DNA of 64,000 nucleotides, from contig NZ_JNXC01000008.1 of the NCBI RefSeq assembly GCF_000716595.1, forward strand, positions 124,001 through 188,000. Reading direction: 5' to 3'. The notes below the pieces were generated by a model. It was not told the origin of the DNA. It saw only the letters and a program-made list of their open reading frames with translations, and searched no databases. Shown here one piece after another: positions 51,216-61,683 of the stretch. Both the position numbers and the translations under genes were made by a program. The DNA is from Saccharothrix sp. NRRL B-16314. GTDB taxonomy: Bacteria; Actinomycetota; Actinomycetes; Mycobacteriales; Pseudonocardiaceae. Each line of letters begins with the position of its first letter. Position 1 is the stretch's first letter.

Positions 51216-54200
51216 CAGTACCGCACCTCCTGGCTGCGACGGCGGATGACGGTGACCTCGTCGCGCTGGTTGCCGGTCGGTCCGAGGTAGTTGAACGCGA
51301 ACGACAGCTGCGCGTAGCCGCCGATCAGGTGCGACGGCTTGACCAGCAGGCGGGTCAGCGAGTTGTGGATGCCGCCGCGCTTGCCGGAGGTCTCGGCGCG
51401 CGGCACGTCGATGAGCCGGTCCTGGGCGTGGTGCATGTAGACGGTGCCCTCGGGCATCCGGTGGGAGACGACGGCTCGGGCGACGACGACGCCGTTGCGG
51501 TTGACCGCCTCGATCCAGTCGTTGTCGGCCACACCGACCTTCGCCGCGTCCTCCTTGGACATCCAGATCGTCTGCCCGCCGCGTGACAGGCTGAGCATGA
51601 AGAGGTTGTCCTGGTACTCGGAGTGGATGGACCACTTGCTGTGCGGGGTGAGGTACCGGACCGTGATGCCCAGTTCGCCCCTCTCGCCCACGCGGGGTTC
51701 GTCGAACAGCGCGTGCATGTCCAGCGGGGGGCGGAACACCGGGAGCTGCTCCCCCAGCTCCGCCATCCAGTCGTGGTCGAGGAAGAAGTGCTGGCGGCCG
51801 GTGAGGGTGTGCCAGGGCTTGAGGCGCTCGACGTTGATGGTGAACGGCGAGTAGCGCCGTCCACCGGTCTCGGAGCCCGACCACTCCGGTGAGGTGATCA
51901 CGGGAACCGGCGCGGACTGGGTGTCGGCGAAGGTGATCTGCTTGCCCTCGTGCTCGGCCGCCAGGTCGGCCAGCCGCGTACCGGTCCGCTGCTCCACCGT
52001 GCGGAACCCCTGGGTGGCCAGGTGGCCGTTGGTGGTGCCCGACAGCGCGAGGATCGCTTCGCAGGCGTGCACGTCGCGCACCAACGACGGGCGGCCGTCG
52101 GCGGGGCCGCCGCGGATCGCGCCGTTCTTGTGGCGCAGGTACTCCACCTCCCGCTCGACCCGGAAGGTGACCCCCTTGGTGGTCGCGCCGAGCGAGTCGA
52201 CCAGCGGGCCCAGCGCGCCCATCTTCGCCGCGATGGCGGTGTAGTCGCGCTCCACCACCGTGATCCTCGGCATGGTGACACCGGGAACCGGCTCGCACTC
52301 ACCCGCCTTCCAGTCCCGCACCACACCGTGCGGGTTCGCCAGTTCGTCGGGGGTGTCGTGCAGCAACGGGGTGGCCACCAGGTCCTTGCGCGTGCCGAGG
52401 TGGTCGGCGGCGAGGCGGCTGAAGGTCTCGGCGATGGCCTGGAAGGCCGCCCAGTCGGTGCGGGTCTGCCACGGTGGGGCGATCGCGGGGTTGAACGAGT
52501 GCACGAACGGGTGCATGTCGGTGGTGTTCAGGTCGTGCTTCTCGTACCAGGTGGCGGCCGGCAGCACCACGTCGGAGAAGATCGTGGTGCTGGTCATGCG
52601 GAAGTCCAGCGACAGCAGCAGGTCGAGCTTGCCGACCGGCGCCTCGTCGTGCCAGACCACGTCCCTCGGCCGAGCCCCGGGCGGGGACTCCTCGGCACGC
52701 AGCGAGTTGTCGGTGCCCAGCAGGTGCTTGAGGAAGTACTCGTTCCCCTTGCCGGACGAACCGAGCAGGTTGGCCCGCCAGACGCTGAGCACGCGGGGGA
52801 AGTTCTCCGGTGAGTCGGGGTCCTCGCAGGCGAACCGCAGCCGGTCGGCCTTCAGCTCCGACACCACGTGGTCGGCGGCGGGCACGCCGGCGCGCTCGGC
52901 CTCGTCGGCCAGGTCCAGCGGGTTGCGGTCGAACGTCGGGTAGGACGGCATCCAGCCCATGCGCGCGGACTGGGCGATCACGTCCGCCGTCGCCTTGCCC
53001 GCCAACTGCCCGCCGGCCGTGGCGGAGGCGAGGGTGTCGGCGCCGAACCGGTCGTAGCGGAACTGGTCGGTGTGCAGGTACCAGTAGGCGGTCTGGATCA
53101 TCTGCCGCGGCGGGCGCGACCAGTCCAGCCCGAAGGCCAACTGCGACCAGCCGGTGATCGGGCGGCACTTCTCCTGGCCGACGTAGTGCGCCCACCCGCC
53201 GCCGTTGACGCCCTGGCAGCCGGTCAGCGTGGTCAGGGTCAGGAACGCCCGGTAGATGGTGTCGGAGTGGAACCAGTGGTTGGTCCCCGCGCCCATGATG
53301 ATCATCGACCGGCCGCGGGTGTCCTCCGCGTTGGCGGCGAACTCGCGCCCGATCCGCGCCGCCGCCTGCGCCGGAACCCCCGTGAACGCCTCCTGCCAGG
53401 CAGGCGTGTACGGCTGCTCGGCGTCGTCGTAGCCGCTGGGCCACACGCCCGGCAAGCCCTCGCGGCGCACCCCGTACTGCGCCAGCAACAGGTCGAACAC
53501 CGTCGTGACCAGGTGCCCGCCCACCCGTCGCACCGGCACCCCGCGGCGCAGCGCGGACGTCGAGCCGTCCGGTGAGTCGAAGCGCGGCAGCTCCACCACC
53601 ACGGATTCGGCGTCTTCGACCGACAGCAGCGGGTCGACGTCGCCCAGGTCCAGGTTCCAGCGGCCCGCGCCCTGCTCGCCGTAGCGGTGGCCCAGGGAGC
53701 CGTTGGGGACCACCGGCTCGCCCGTCGCCGAGTCGAGCAGGACGGTCTTGAACGCCGGGTTCTCCTGGTCGCCGTGGTCCGGCAGGTCGGCGGCGGTGAG
53801 GAACTTCCCGGGTCGGTGGACCTGCCCGTGCTCGTCGAGCCGGACCAGGAACGGCAGATCGGTGTAGCGCTTGACGTAATCGGTGAAGTAGGGCACCTGC
53901 CGGTCCACGAAGAACTCGCGCAGGACCACGTGGCCCATCGCCATCGCCAGCGCACCGTCCGTGCCGGGTCGGGCGGCCAGCCACTCGTCGGCGAACTTCA
54001 CGTTGTCGGCGTAGTCGGGCGCGACCGCGACCACCTTCTGCCCCCGGTAGCGCGCCTCCGCCATCCAGTGCGCGTCCGGCGTGCGGGTCACCGGGATGTT
54101 GGAGCCCCACATGACCAGGTACCCGGCATCCCACCAGTCCGCCGATTCCGGCACGTCGGTCTGGTCGCCGAAGACCTGCGGCGACGCGACCGGCAGGTCG

Positions 54201-54916
54201 GCGTACCAGTCGTAGAACGAGAGCATCGTGCCACCGAGCAGCGAGACGAACCGTGCGCCGGAAGCGTGCGAGACCATCGACATCGCGGGGATCGGCGAGA
54301 ACCCGGCAACCCGGTCGGGGCCGTAGGTCCTGATCGTGTGCACGTGCGCGGCGGCGACCATCTCGGTCGCCTCGTCCCACGTCGCCCGGACCAGGCCGCC
54401 CTTGCCTCGTGCCGCCTTGTACCGCCGTGCGCGTCCAGGGTCCTCGACGACGTCTGCCCAGGCCAGGACCGGGTCACCGGTGCGCTGCTTGGCCTCGCGG
54501 TACATCTCCAGCAGCACACCGCGCACGTACGGGTAGCGCACCCGGGTCGGCGAGTAGGTGTACCAGGAGAACGCCGCTCCGCGCGGGCAGCCGCGCGGCT
54601 CGTACTCCGGCGAGTCGGGCCCGACCGACGGGTAGTCGGTCTGCTGCGACTCCCAGGTGATGATCCCGTCCTTGACGTAGACCTTCCACGAGCACGACCC
54701 GGTGCAGTTCACCCCGTGCGTGGAGCGGACCACCTTGTCGTGGCTCCACCGGTCCCGGTAGAACTCGTCGGCCTGCCGACCACCTATCTGGTGCAGTGTG
54801 CGCAGGTCAGGCGACACCTCGGCCCGGGTGAAGAACCGGCGGGTGCGGATCAGCGCCTCGGTCAGCCCGGTGTCCATACCCGTGCCGCGGATTCGAGGGT
54901 CGGCGTCGGTGCTCAC
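51215..54916 (-). CDS. narG: Nitrate reductase alpha subunit (first operon)
   Basis: The 1233-residue molybdoenzyme reduces nitrate to nitrite at the cytoplasmic face of the membrane. The FS0 cluster motif is THGVNCTGSC with the later Cys in EPRGCPRG. The Mo-ligand Asp lies in YDWYADLPVASPQVFGDQTD. No twin-arginine signal is seen, as expected for NarG. The GTG at 54916 follows GAGGAG about 9 nt upstream. It heads narGHJI-cupin and diverges from the second nar operon over 251 bp. Confidence 0.97.
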   Translation of the reverse strand: MSTDADPRIRGTGMDTGLTEALIRTRRFFTRAEVSPDLRTLHQIGGRQADEFYRDRWSHDKVVRSTHGVNCTGSCSWKVYVKDGIITWESQQTDYPSVGPDSPEYEPRGCPRGAAFSWYTYSPTRVRYPYVRGVLLEMYREAKQRTGDPVLAWADVVEDPGRARRYKAARGKGGLVRATWDEATEMVAAAHVHTIRTYGPDRVAGFSPIPAMSMVSHASGARFVSLLGGTMLSFYDWYADLPVASPQVFGDQTDVPESADWWDAGYLVMWGSNIPVTRTPDAHWMAEARYRGQKVVAVAPDYADNVKFADEWLAARPGTDGALAMAMGHVVLREFFVDRQVPYFTDYVKRYTDLPFLVRLDEHGQVHRPGKFLTAADLPDHGDQENPAFKTVLLDSATGEPVVPNGSLGHRYGEQGAGRWNLDLGDVDPLLSVEDAESVVVELPRFDSPDGSTSALRRGVPVRRVGGHLVTTVFDLLLAQYGVRREGLPGVWPSGYDDAEQPYTPAWQEAFTGVPAQAAARIGREFAANAEDTRGRSMIIMGAGTNHWFHSDTIYRAFLTLTTLTGCQGVNGGGWAHYVGQEKCRPITGWSQLAFGLDWSRPPRQMIQTAYWYLHTDQFRYDRFGADTLASATAGGQLAGKATADVIAQSARMGWMPSYPTFDRNPLDLADEAERAGVPAADHVVSELKADRLRFACEDPDSPENFPRVLSVWRANLLGSSGKGNEYFLKHLLGTDNSLRAEESPPGARPRDVVWHDEAPVGKLDLLLSLDFRMTSTTIFSDVVLPAATWYEKHDLNTTDMHPFVHSFNPAIAPPWQTRTDWAAFQAIAETFSRLAADHLGTRKDLVATPLLHDTPDELANPHGVVRDWKAGECEPVPGVTMPRITVVERDYTAIAAKMGALGPLVDSLGATTKGVTFRVEREVEYLRHKNGAIRGGPADGRPSLVRDVHACEAILALSGTTNGHLATQGFRTVEQRTGTRLADLAAEHEGKQITFADTQSAPVPVITSPEWSGSETGGRRYSPFTINVERLKPWHTLTGRQHFFLDHDWMAELGEQLPVFRPPLDMHALFDEPRVGERGELGITVRYLTPHSKWSIHSEYQDNLFMLSLSRGGQTIWMSKEDAAKVGVADNDWIEAVNRNGVVVARAVVSHRMPEGTVYMHHAQDRLIDVPRAETSGKRGGIHNSLTRLLVKPSHLIGGYAQLSFAFNYLGPTGNQRDEVTVIRRRSQEVRY

Positions 54917-55117
54917 AGGCGAAACTCCTCGGGCATCCGCAGAGCGAGGTGATCGACAGGGCTGTGCCGACCATAATGCGGGTGGAGCCGGCTCGCAGCA
55001 CTCGGCAGAGTCGTCCCGGCCGCCGGAGCGGTCGGTGAGCGCGCCGACGGGATGCCGTCACGCCGTCCACCCCGCACCGCGCGCGTCCTGGAGCAGGGTT
55101 CAACGTCCGGTCCGCCC

Positions 55118-55132
55118 GGGACTTTCGTCCCT
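55118..55132 (+). promoter_or_regulatory. Perfect DosR box before the second nar operon
   Basis: GGGACTTTCGTCCCT matches all 13 defined positions of GGGACTTTNGNCCCT and ends 35 bp before the narG start at 55168. The rest of 54917-55167 holds no gene; on the narG1 side only a poor box-like sequence (7 of 13) is seen near 55015. Confidence 0.85.
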
Positions 55133-55167
55133 GCCGCCCGGGTGGGCGGCGTAGTGGACTCGCACGC

Positions 55168-58100
55168 ATGGAATCCAGTGGGGCGGCCCGGTCGGTGCAG
55201 CGCGGTCGGAGTTACTTCAACCGCGGCTCGGTGTCGGCGGACGGACGGACTCTGCATCAGATCGACCGCGGCGAGTGGGAGCGGTTCTACCGGGACCGCT
55301 GGTCGCACGACAAGGTGGTGCGGTCTACGCACGGCGTGAACTGCACCGGGTCGTGCTCGTGGCAGGTGTTCGTCAAGGACGGTTTGATCACCTGGGAGCA
55401 CCAGGCCACCGACTACCCGTCGATCGGGCCCGACTCGCCGGAGTACGAGCCGCGCGGCTGCCCCAGGGGCGCGTCGTTCTCCTGGTACACCTACTCACCA
55501 TCGCGAGTGCGCTACCCGTACGTGCGGGGCGCGCTGCTGCGGATGTGGAGGGAAGCGCGCACGAGGCTCGGCGATCCCGTGCTCGCGTGGGCCGAGATCA
55601 CCGGCGACCCGGCGCGGTCGAAGGTGTACAAGAGGGCGAGGGGCAAAGGCGGTTTCGTCCGGTCTACCTGGGACGAGGTCACCGAGCTGGTCGCCGCCGC
55701 GCACGTGCACACCACGAAGACCTACGGCCCCGACCGCGTGGTCGGGTTCTCCCCCATCCCCGCGATGTCGATGGCCTCGTTCGCGGCGGGCACCCGCTAC
55801 CACTCGCTGATCGGCGGCACGCTGTTGTCGTTCTACGACTGGTACGCCGACCTGCCGATCGCCTCGCCGCAGGTGTGGGGCGACCAGACCGACGTCCCGG
55901 AATCGGCGGACTGGTGGAACTCCAGCTACCTGGTCATGTGGGGCTCCAACATCCCGGTGACCCGCACCCCGGACGCACACTTCCTCACCGAGGCCAGGTA
56001 CAAGGGCACGAAGGTCGTCGCGGTCAGCCCCGATTACGCCGACAACGTGAAGTTCGCCGACGACTGGCTCGCCCCGCACCCCGGTACGGACGGCGCGCTG
56101 GCGATGGCGATGGGCCACGTGGTCCTGCGCGAGTTCTTCGTCGACCGGGAGACGCCGTACTTCGCCGACTACACCAAGCGCTACACCGACCTGCCGTTCC
56201 TGGTCCGGCTGGAGGAACGGGACGGCGCGCACGTGCCCGGGAAGTTCCTCACCGCCGCCGACCTCGGCTCGACCGAGGAGAACGCCGAGTTCAAGACGGT
56301 GCTGCTCGACGAGGCGACCGGTGAGCCCGTCGTGCCCGGCGGGTCGCTGGGCCACCGCTGGGGTGATGCCGGTGAGGGCCGGTGGAACCTCGACCTCGGT
56401 GACGTGGCGCCCGTGCTCACGCTCCTGGACCGCGACGGCGACCGGGTGGCGGTCGACCTGCCGCGCTTCGACGTCGGCGAGACCGAGGGCGGTGGCTCGA
56501 TCCGCCGGGGCGTGCCGACGACGACCGTCGGCGGCGTGCTCGTGACCACGGTTTTCGACCTGGTCATGGCGCAGTACGGGGTCGGACGCCCCGGCTTGCC
56601 CGGTGTGTGGCCGGAGTCCTACGACGACACCACGTCACCGTGCACCCCCGGCTGGGCCGAGGAGATCACCTCGGTGCCGGCGGCGACCACCGCCCGCATC
56701 GCCCGCGAGTTCGCCCGCAACGCCGAGCGCACCGAAGGGCGGTCGATGATCGCCATGGGCGCGGGCACGAACCACTGGTTCCACTCCGACACCATCTACC
56801 GCGCGTTCCTGTCGCTGGTGCTGCTCACCGGGTGCCAGGGCCGCAACGGCGGCGGCTGGGCGCACTACGTCGGGCAGGAGAAGGCCAGGCCCGTCACCGG
56901 CATGCAGCACCTGGCGTTCGCCTTCGACTGGCAGCGGCCGACCAGGCACATGGCCGGTACCGCGTTCTGGTACCTGGCCACCGACCAGTGGCGCTACGAG
57001 GGCTTCCGCGCCGACGAGCTGGCCAGCCCGCTCGGCCGAGGTCTGCTGGCGGGCAGGTCCTTCGCCGACTGCAACGCCCAGGCCGCGCGGCTGGGGTGGT
57101 TGCCGTCGCACCCGACGTTCAACCGCAACCCGCTCGACCTCGCCGACGAGGCGGCGGCGCGGGGCCGGACGGTCGCCGAGCACGTGGTCGAGGAACTGCG
57201 AGCCGACCGGCTGCGCTTCGCGGCCGAAGACCCGGACGACCCGGCCAACTTCCCCCGCGCGCTCACCGTGTGGCGGGCCAACCTGCTCGGCTCGTCGGGC
57301 AAGGGCAACGAGTACTTCCTGCGCCACCTGCTCGGCACCGACGCGGAGGCGCGCAGCGAGGAGAGCCCGGCCGACCTCCGACCCGTTGACGTGACCTGGC
57401 ACGACGATGCTCCCGAGGGCAAGCTGGACCTGCTCACGACGATCGACTTCCGGATGACGTCGACGGCGTTGTTCGCCGACGTCGTGCTGCCCGCCGCGAC
57501 GTGGTACGAGAAGCACGACCTGTCGACCACGGACATGCACCCGTTCGTGCACGCGTTCAACCCGGCCATCCCACCACCGTGGGAGGCGCGGTCGGACTAC
57601 GACGCGTTCCTCGGCCTGGCCGATCGGTTCGCCGAGCTGGCGAAGGAGCACCTGGGCAAGCGCACGGACGTGCTGGCCGTGCCGCTGGCGCACGACACGG
57701 CCGACGAGCTGGCGCAACCCGGCGGCCGGGTGCGCGACTGGCGGGCCGGTGAGTGCGAGCCGACGCCGGGGCGCACCATGCCGAAGCTGGTCGCGATCGA
57801 GCGCGACTACCCGGCGACGGGCGAGAAGATGCGCTCGGTCGGCCCGCTGCTGGACTCGCTCGGGCTGACCACCAAGGGGGTCACCTACCGGCCCGACGAG
57901 GAGATCGAGCACCTTCGCCGCAAGAACGGCGTGCGCGGTCACGACCGCCCCTCGCTGGACACGGCGGAGCACATGTGCGAGGCCATCCTCTCGCTGTCCG
58001 GTACCACGAACGGCCGGCTGGCCGTGCAGGGCTTCCGCTCGTTGGAGAAGCGCACGGGGACCGCGCTCGCCGACCTCGCCGAGGAGCACGAGGGCAAGCG

Positions 58101-58824
58101 GATCTCGTTCGAGGACACCAAGAAAGGCCCGCAGGCGGTGATCACCTCCCCGGAGTGGTCGGGCAGCGAGACCGGCGGACGGCGCTACTCGGCGTTCGTG
58201 ATCAACGTCGAGCGGTCCAAGCCGTGGCACACGCTCACCGGGCGGCAGCACTTCTTCGTCGACCACGACTGGCTCATCGAACTGGGCGAGCAGCTGCCGG
58301 TCTACCGGCCGCCGCTGAACATGGGCAGGCACTTCGGCTCACCGGAGCTGGGCGAGGACGGCCGCGCCGAGGTCACGGTGCGCTACCTGACCCCGCACTC
58401 GAAGTGGTCCATCCACTCCGAGTACCAGGACAACGCGTACATGCTGGCGCTGTCGCGCGGCGGGCCGGACATCTGGATGTCCACCGTGGACGCGGCGAAG
58501 ATCGGCGTGGCGGACAACGACTGGGTCGAGGCGTACAACCGCAACGGCGTCGTCACGGCGCGCGCGGTGGTCTCGCACCGGATGCCCGAGGGCACGGTGT
58601 TCATGTACCACGCCAAGGACCGCAACGTGAACGTGCCGCGCACCGAGTTGAGCGGCCGGCGCGGCGGTGTGCACAACTCCCTGACCAGGCTGCTGCTCAA
58701 GCCGACCCACCTGGTCGGCGGGTACGCCCAGTTCACCTACGCGTTCAACTACTACGGGCCCACTGGCAACCAGCGCGACGAGGTCACCACGATCCGCCGC
58801 CGCACGCAGGAGGTGGAGTACTGA
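55168..58824 (+). CDS. narG: Nitrate reductase alpha subunit (second operon)
   Basis: The 1218-residue paralogue of the first NarG has the same landmarks: THGVNCTGSCSWQVFV, EPRGCPRGASF and YDWYADLPIASPQVWGDQTD. It differs mainly near the N-terminus and in surface segments. The ATG at 55168 has no clear Shine-Dalgarno, so translation could be leaderless given the promoter position implied by the DosR box. First gene of narGHJI-nirK. Confidence 0.97.
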   Translation: MESSGAARSVQRGRSYFNRGSVSADGRTLHQIDRGEWERFYRDRWSHDKVVRSTHGVNCTGSCSWQVFVKDGLITWEHQATDYPSIGPDSPEYEPRGCPRGASFSWYTYSPSRVRYPYVRGALLRMWREARTRLGDPVLAWAEITGDPARSKVYKRARGKGGFVRSTWDEVTELVAAAHVHTTKTYGPDRVVGFSPIPAMSMASFAAGTRYHSLIGGTLLSFYDWYADLPIASPQVWGDQTDVPESADWWNSSYLVMWGSNIPVTRTPDAHFLTEARYKGTKVVAVSPDYADNVKFADDWLAPHPGTDGALAMAMGHVVLREFFVDRETPYFADYTKRYTDLPFLVRLEERDGAHVPGKFLTAADLGSTEENAEFKTVLLDEATGEPVVPGGSLGHRWGDAGEGRWNLDLGDVAPVLTLLDRDGDRVAVDLPRFDVGETEGGGSIRRGVPTTTVGGVLVTTVFDLVMAQYGVGRPGLPGVWPESYDDTTSPCTPGWAEEITSVPAATTARIAREFARNAERTEGRSMIAMGAGTNHWFHSDTIYRAFLSLVLLTGCQGRNGGGWAHYVGQEKARPVTGMQHLAFAFDWQRPTRHMAGTAFWYLATDQWRYEGFRADELASPLGRGLLAGRSFADCNAQAARLGWLPSHPTFNRNPLDLADEAAARGRTVAEHVVEELRADRLRFAAEDPDDPANFPRALTVWRANLLGSSGKGNEYFLRHLLGTDAEARSEESPADLRPVDVTWHDDAPEGKLDLLTTIDFRMTSTALFADVVLPAATWYEKHDLSTTDMHPFVHAFNPAIPPPWEARSDYDAFLGLADRFAELAKEHLGKRTDVLAVPLAHDTADELAQPGGRVRDWRAGECEPTPGRTMPKLVAIERDYPATGEKMRSVGPLLDSLGLTTKGVTYRPDEEIEHLRRKNGVRGHDRPSLDTAEHMCEAILSLSGTTNGRLAVQGFRSLEKRTGTALADLAEEHEGKRISFEDTKKGPQAVITSPEWSGSETGGRRYSAFVINVERSKPWHTLTGRQHFFVDHDWLIELGEQLPVYRPPLNMGRHFGSPELGEDGRAEVTVRYLTPHSKWSIHSEYQDNAYMLALSRGGPDIWMSTVDAAKIGVADNDWVEAYNRNGVVTARAVVSHRMPEGTVFMYHAKDRNVNVPRTELSGRRGGVHNSLTRLLLKPTHLVGGYAQFTYAFNYYGPTGNQRDEVTTIRRRTQEVEY

Positions 58825-60371
58825 TGCGCGTGATGGCGCAGGTGGCAATGGTGATGAACCTCGACAAGTGCATCGGCTGCCACACCTGTTCGGTGACCTG
58901 CAAGCAGACCTGGACCAACCGGGAGGGCACCGAGTACGTCTGGTTCAACAACGTCGAGACCAAACCCGGCATCGGCTACCCCAAGCGGTACGAGGACCAG
59001 GAGCGGTGGCGCGGCGGCTGGGTGCTCGACCGGCGCGGCAAGCTCAAGCTGCGCGGCGGAGGTCGGGTGCGGCGACTGCTGAGCCTGTTCGCCAACCCGG
59101 ACCTGCCGTCGCTGGACGACTACTACGAGCCCATCACCTACGACTACGACACGCTGCTCAACGCGCCCGCGAGCGAGCACACACCGGTGATCCGGCCCAA
59201 GTCGGCGCTCACCGGCGAGGACACCGCCATCACCTGGGGCGCTAACTGGGAGGACGACCTCGGTGGCGCGGCCGAGCACGCTCCCGGCGACCCGAACCTG
59301 GCCGCGATGACGGAGAAGGTCAAGTTCGAGTACGAGCGCACGTTCATGTTCCACCTGCCGCGGATCTGCGAGCACTGCCTCAACCCGGCATGCGTGTCGG
59401 CGTGCCCGTCGGGCGCGATGTACAAGCGCGAGGAGGACGGCATCGTCCTCGTCGACCAGGACCGGTGCCGCGGCTGGCGGATGTGCGTGTCGGCGTGCCC
59501 GTACAAGAAGGTGTACGCCAACCACGTCACCGGCAAGGCCGAGAAGTGCACGTTCTGCTTCCCCCGCATCGAGGCCGGCCAGCCCACGGTGTGCGCGGAG
59601 ACGTGCGTGGGGCGTCTGCGGTACATCGGCCTCGTGCTCTACGACGCCGACGCGGTGACCGCCGCGGTGAGCGTGCCCGATCCGGCCGATCTGCTGGAAG
59701 CCCAGCGCGCGGTGTTCCTGGACCCGCACGACCCGGCGGTGGCGGCTGCGGCGCTGGAGGACGGCGTCCCGGCCGACTGGCTGGAGGCGGCCCGGCGCTC
59801 CCCCGTGCACAAGCTCATCTCCGAATACCGGATCGCGCTGCCACTGCACCCGGAGTACCGGACCGCGCCGATGGTCTGGTACATCCCGCCGCTGTCGCCG
59901 GTGCTCGACGCGGTGTCCACGTCGGAAGGCGACGCCAACGACCCGGACGACGTGTTCCACGCCATCCGCGACCTGCGCATCCCGATCGAGTACCTGGCGA
60001 GCCTGTTCACCGCGGGTGACACGGAGGTCGTCGCCGGCGTGCTGATGAAGCTCGCGTCGATGCGCGGCTACATGCGCGCCCGGACGGTGGACGGGACGGT
60101 CGCCGACGACCTCCTCGCCGCGACCGGCATGTCCGCAGCCCAGATGGAGGCCATGTACCGGCTGCTGGCGATCGCCAAGTACGACGAGCGCTACGTCATC
60201 CCCGCCGCGCACCGGGAGGACGCCGCCGCGCTCGCCGCGCAGGGCGCCGGGTGCAGCCTGGACGTCGAAGGAGGGCCCGGCATGGGCGGCGAGGACTTCC
60301 ACGTGCTGCCCACCGACAACCGCATCCGGCTGCCGCTGCACGTGGCCGACGCGAAAGAGGCGCGGCGGTGA
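58824..60371 (+). CDS. narH: Nitrate reductase beta subunit (second operon)
   Basis: The 515-residue subunit shows CIGCHTCSVTC, CEHCLNPACVSACPSG, CRGWRMCVSACPYKK and CTFCFPRIEAGQPTVCAETC, so all four clusters should form. It ends soon after EGGPGMGG, lacking the longer tail of the first NarH. ATG and the narG TGA overlap as TGATG. Confidence 0.96.
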   Translation: MRVMAQVAMVMNLDKCIGCHTCSVTCKQTWTNREGTEYVWFNNVETKPGIGYPKRYEDQERWRGGWVLDRRGKLKLRGGGRVRRLLSLFANPDLPSLDDYYEPITYDYDTLLNAPASEHTPVIRPKSALTGEDTAITWGANWEDDLGGAAEHAPGDPNLAAMTEKVKFEYERTFMFHLPRICEHCLNPACVSACPSGAMYKREEDGIVLVDQDRCRGWRMCVSACPYKKVYANHVTGKAEKCTFCFPRIEAGQPTVCAETCVGRLRYIGLVLYDADAVTAAVSVPDPADLLEAQRAVFLDPHDPAVAAAALEDGVPADWLEAARRSPVHKLISEYRIALPLHPEYRTAPMVWYIPPLSPVLDAVSTSEGDANDPDDVFHAIRDLRIPIEYLASLFTAGDTEVVAGVLMKLASMRGYMRARTVDGTVADDLLAATGMSAAQMEAMYRLLAIAKYDERYVIPAAHREDAAALAAQGAGCSLDVEGGPGMGGEDFHVLPTDNRIRLPLHVADAKEARR

Positions 60372-60997
60372 ACGCGCGACAGGAAGCGCTCGCGCTGATC
60401 GCGCTGCTGTTGCAGTACCCGGACGAGGCGTTGTCGGCGGGGCGCGACGAGTTCACCGCGACGGCGCGGAACCTGCCCGCCGACGCGACACGGGCCGCAC
60501 TGCTCGACTTCCTCGACTGGTACGGGGAACAGCCGCCGTTCGAACTGGCGCAGCACTACGTGGAGACGTTCGACCTGCGCCGCCGCACCAGCCTCTACCT
60601 GACCTACTACCTGCACGGCGACACCCGTCGCCGCGGGATGGCCATGCTGGTGCTCAAGCAGCGCTACCGGGCGGCCGGGCTCGCCCCGCCCGAGGACGAA
60701 CTGCCCGACTACCTGCCGGTGGTGTGCGAGTTCGCCGCGCTGCTCGGCCCCGGCGCCGGCGAAGCGCCGCTGCGGCAGCACCGGACAGGCCTGGAGTTGA
60801 TTCGCGCCGGACTGCACGACGCGGGCTCTCCGTACGCCCTCCTGCTCGGCGCCCTGACCACACTGATGGGCGAGCTCTCGGAGGCCGACCGCGCGGCGGT
60901 GCTGGCCTTGGCCGCCGACGGCCCACCCGACGAAGAAGTCGGGCTGGCACCGTTCGCCCCGCCGGACTACCTGACCGGAACGGAGATCCGAGCGTGA
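60368..60997 (+). CDS. narJ: Nitrate reductase assembly chaperone (second operon)
   Basis: The 209-residue NarJ shows ALIALLLQYPDEALSAGRDE, YVETFDLRRRTSLYLTYYLH and GDTRRRGMAMLVLKQRY. The GTG start overlaps the narH stop as GTGA, and its own stop overlaps narI. Conserved residues match the NarJ of the first operon. Confidence 0.94.
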   Translation: MNARQEALALIALLLQYPDEALSAGRDEFTATARNLPADATRAALLDFLDWYGEQPPFELAQHYVETFDLRRRTSLYLTYYLHGDTRRRGMAMLVLKQRYRAAGLAPPEDELPDYLPVVCEFAALLGPGAGEAPLRQHRTGLELIRAGLHDAGSPYALLLGALTTLMGELSEADRAAVLALAADGPPDEEVGLAPFAPPDYLTGTEIRA

Positions 60998-61683
60998 ACA
61001 CCCTGCTCTGGGTGGTGCTCCCCTACGCCGCACTCACCGTCTTCGCAGTCGGCCACGCCTGGCGGTGGCGGGTCGACCAGTTCGGCTGGACCACCCGCAC
61101 CACGCAGCTGTTGGAGCACCGCTGGCTGCGCTGGGGCTCGCCGCTGTTCCACCTCGGCGTGTTCGCCGCCATCGCCGGGCACGCCCTCGGCCTGCTCGTG
61201 CCGAAGTCCTGGACCGAGGTGATCGGGGTTTCCGAGGGGCTGTACCACGCGGTCTCGGTCGGCGCGGGCACCGCCGCGGCGGTCATGCTCGTCGTCGGGC
61301 TCGGGCTGCTGCTGGCCCGCCGGTTCGTCAACGGTCGGGTCCGGCGCACCACCACCCCCACCGACAAGCTGCTGTTCGCCGTGCTCACGGTCGTGATCGC
61401 GCTGGGCGTGACGGCCACCGTCGGCGAGAACCTGATCGGCGCCGGCTACGACTACCGGGAGACGATCTCGGTGTGGTTCCGCGGCCTGTTCCGGCTTCAG
61501 CCCGACCCGGTGCTGATGGCCGACGTGCCGCTGGTGTTCCAGCTCCACGCCCTCAGCGCCTTCGCGCTCTTCGCGATCTGGCCGTTCACCCGCCTGGTGC
61601 ACGTCTGGTCGGCGCCGATCGCGTACCTGTGGCGGCCCTACGTCGTCTACCGCCGCCGCGCGACCCCGGGCAGGCCGCGATGA
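60994..61683 (+). CDS. narI: Nitrate reductase gamma subunit (second operon)
   Basis: The 229-residue di-haem cytochrome b (WVVLPYAALTVFAVGHAWRW; SPLFHLGVFAAIAGHALGLL; LHALSAFALFAIWPFTRLVH) lacks the N-terminal 25-residue extension of the first NarI. GTG overlaps the narJ stop. Its TGA overlaps the next gene's ATG, so nirK is coupled to the nar operon. Confidence 0.95.
   Translation: MNTLLWVVLPYAALTVFAVGHAWRWRVDQFGWTTRTTQLLEHRWLRWGSPLFHLGVFAAIAGHALGLLVPKSWTEVIGVSEGLYHAVSVGAGTAAAVMLVVGLGLLLARRFVNGRVRRTTTPTDKLLFAVLTVVIALGVTATVGENLIGAGYDYRETISVWFRGLFRLQPDPVLMADVPLVFQLHALSAFALFAIWPFTRLVHVWSAPIAYLWRPYVVYRRRATPGRPR

Noticed and set aside
55000..55030. DosR-type box for the first nar operon
   Set aside because: The best match (GGGACGACTCTGCCG, minus strand) fits only 7 of 13 positions.
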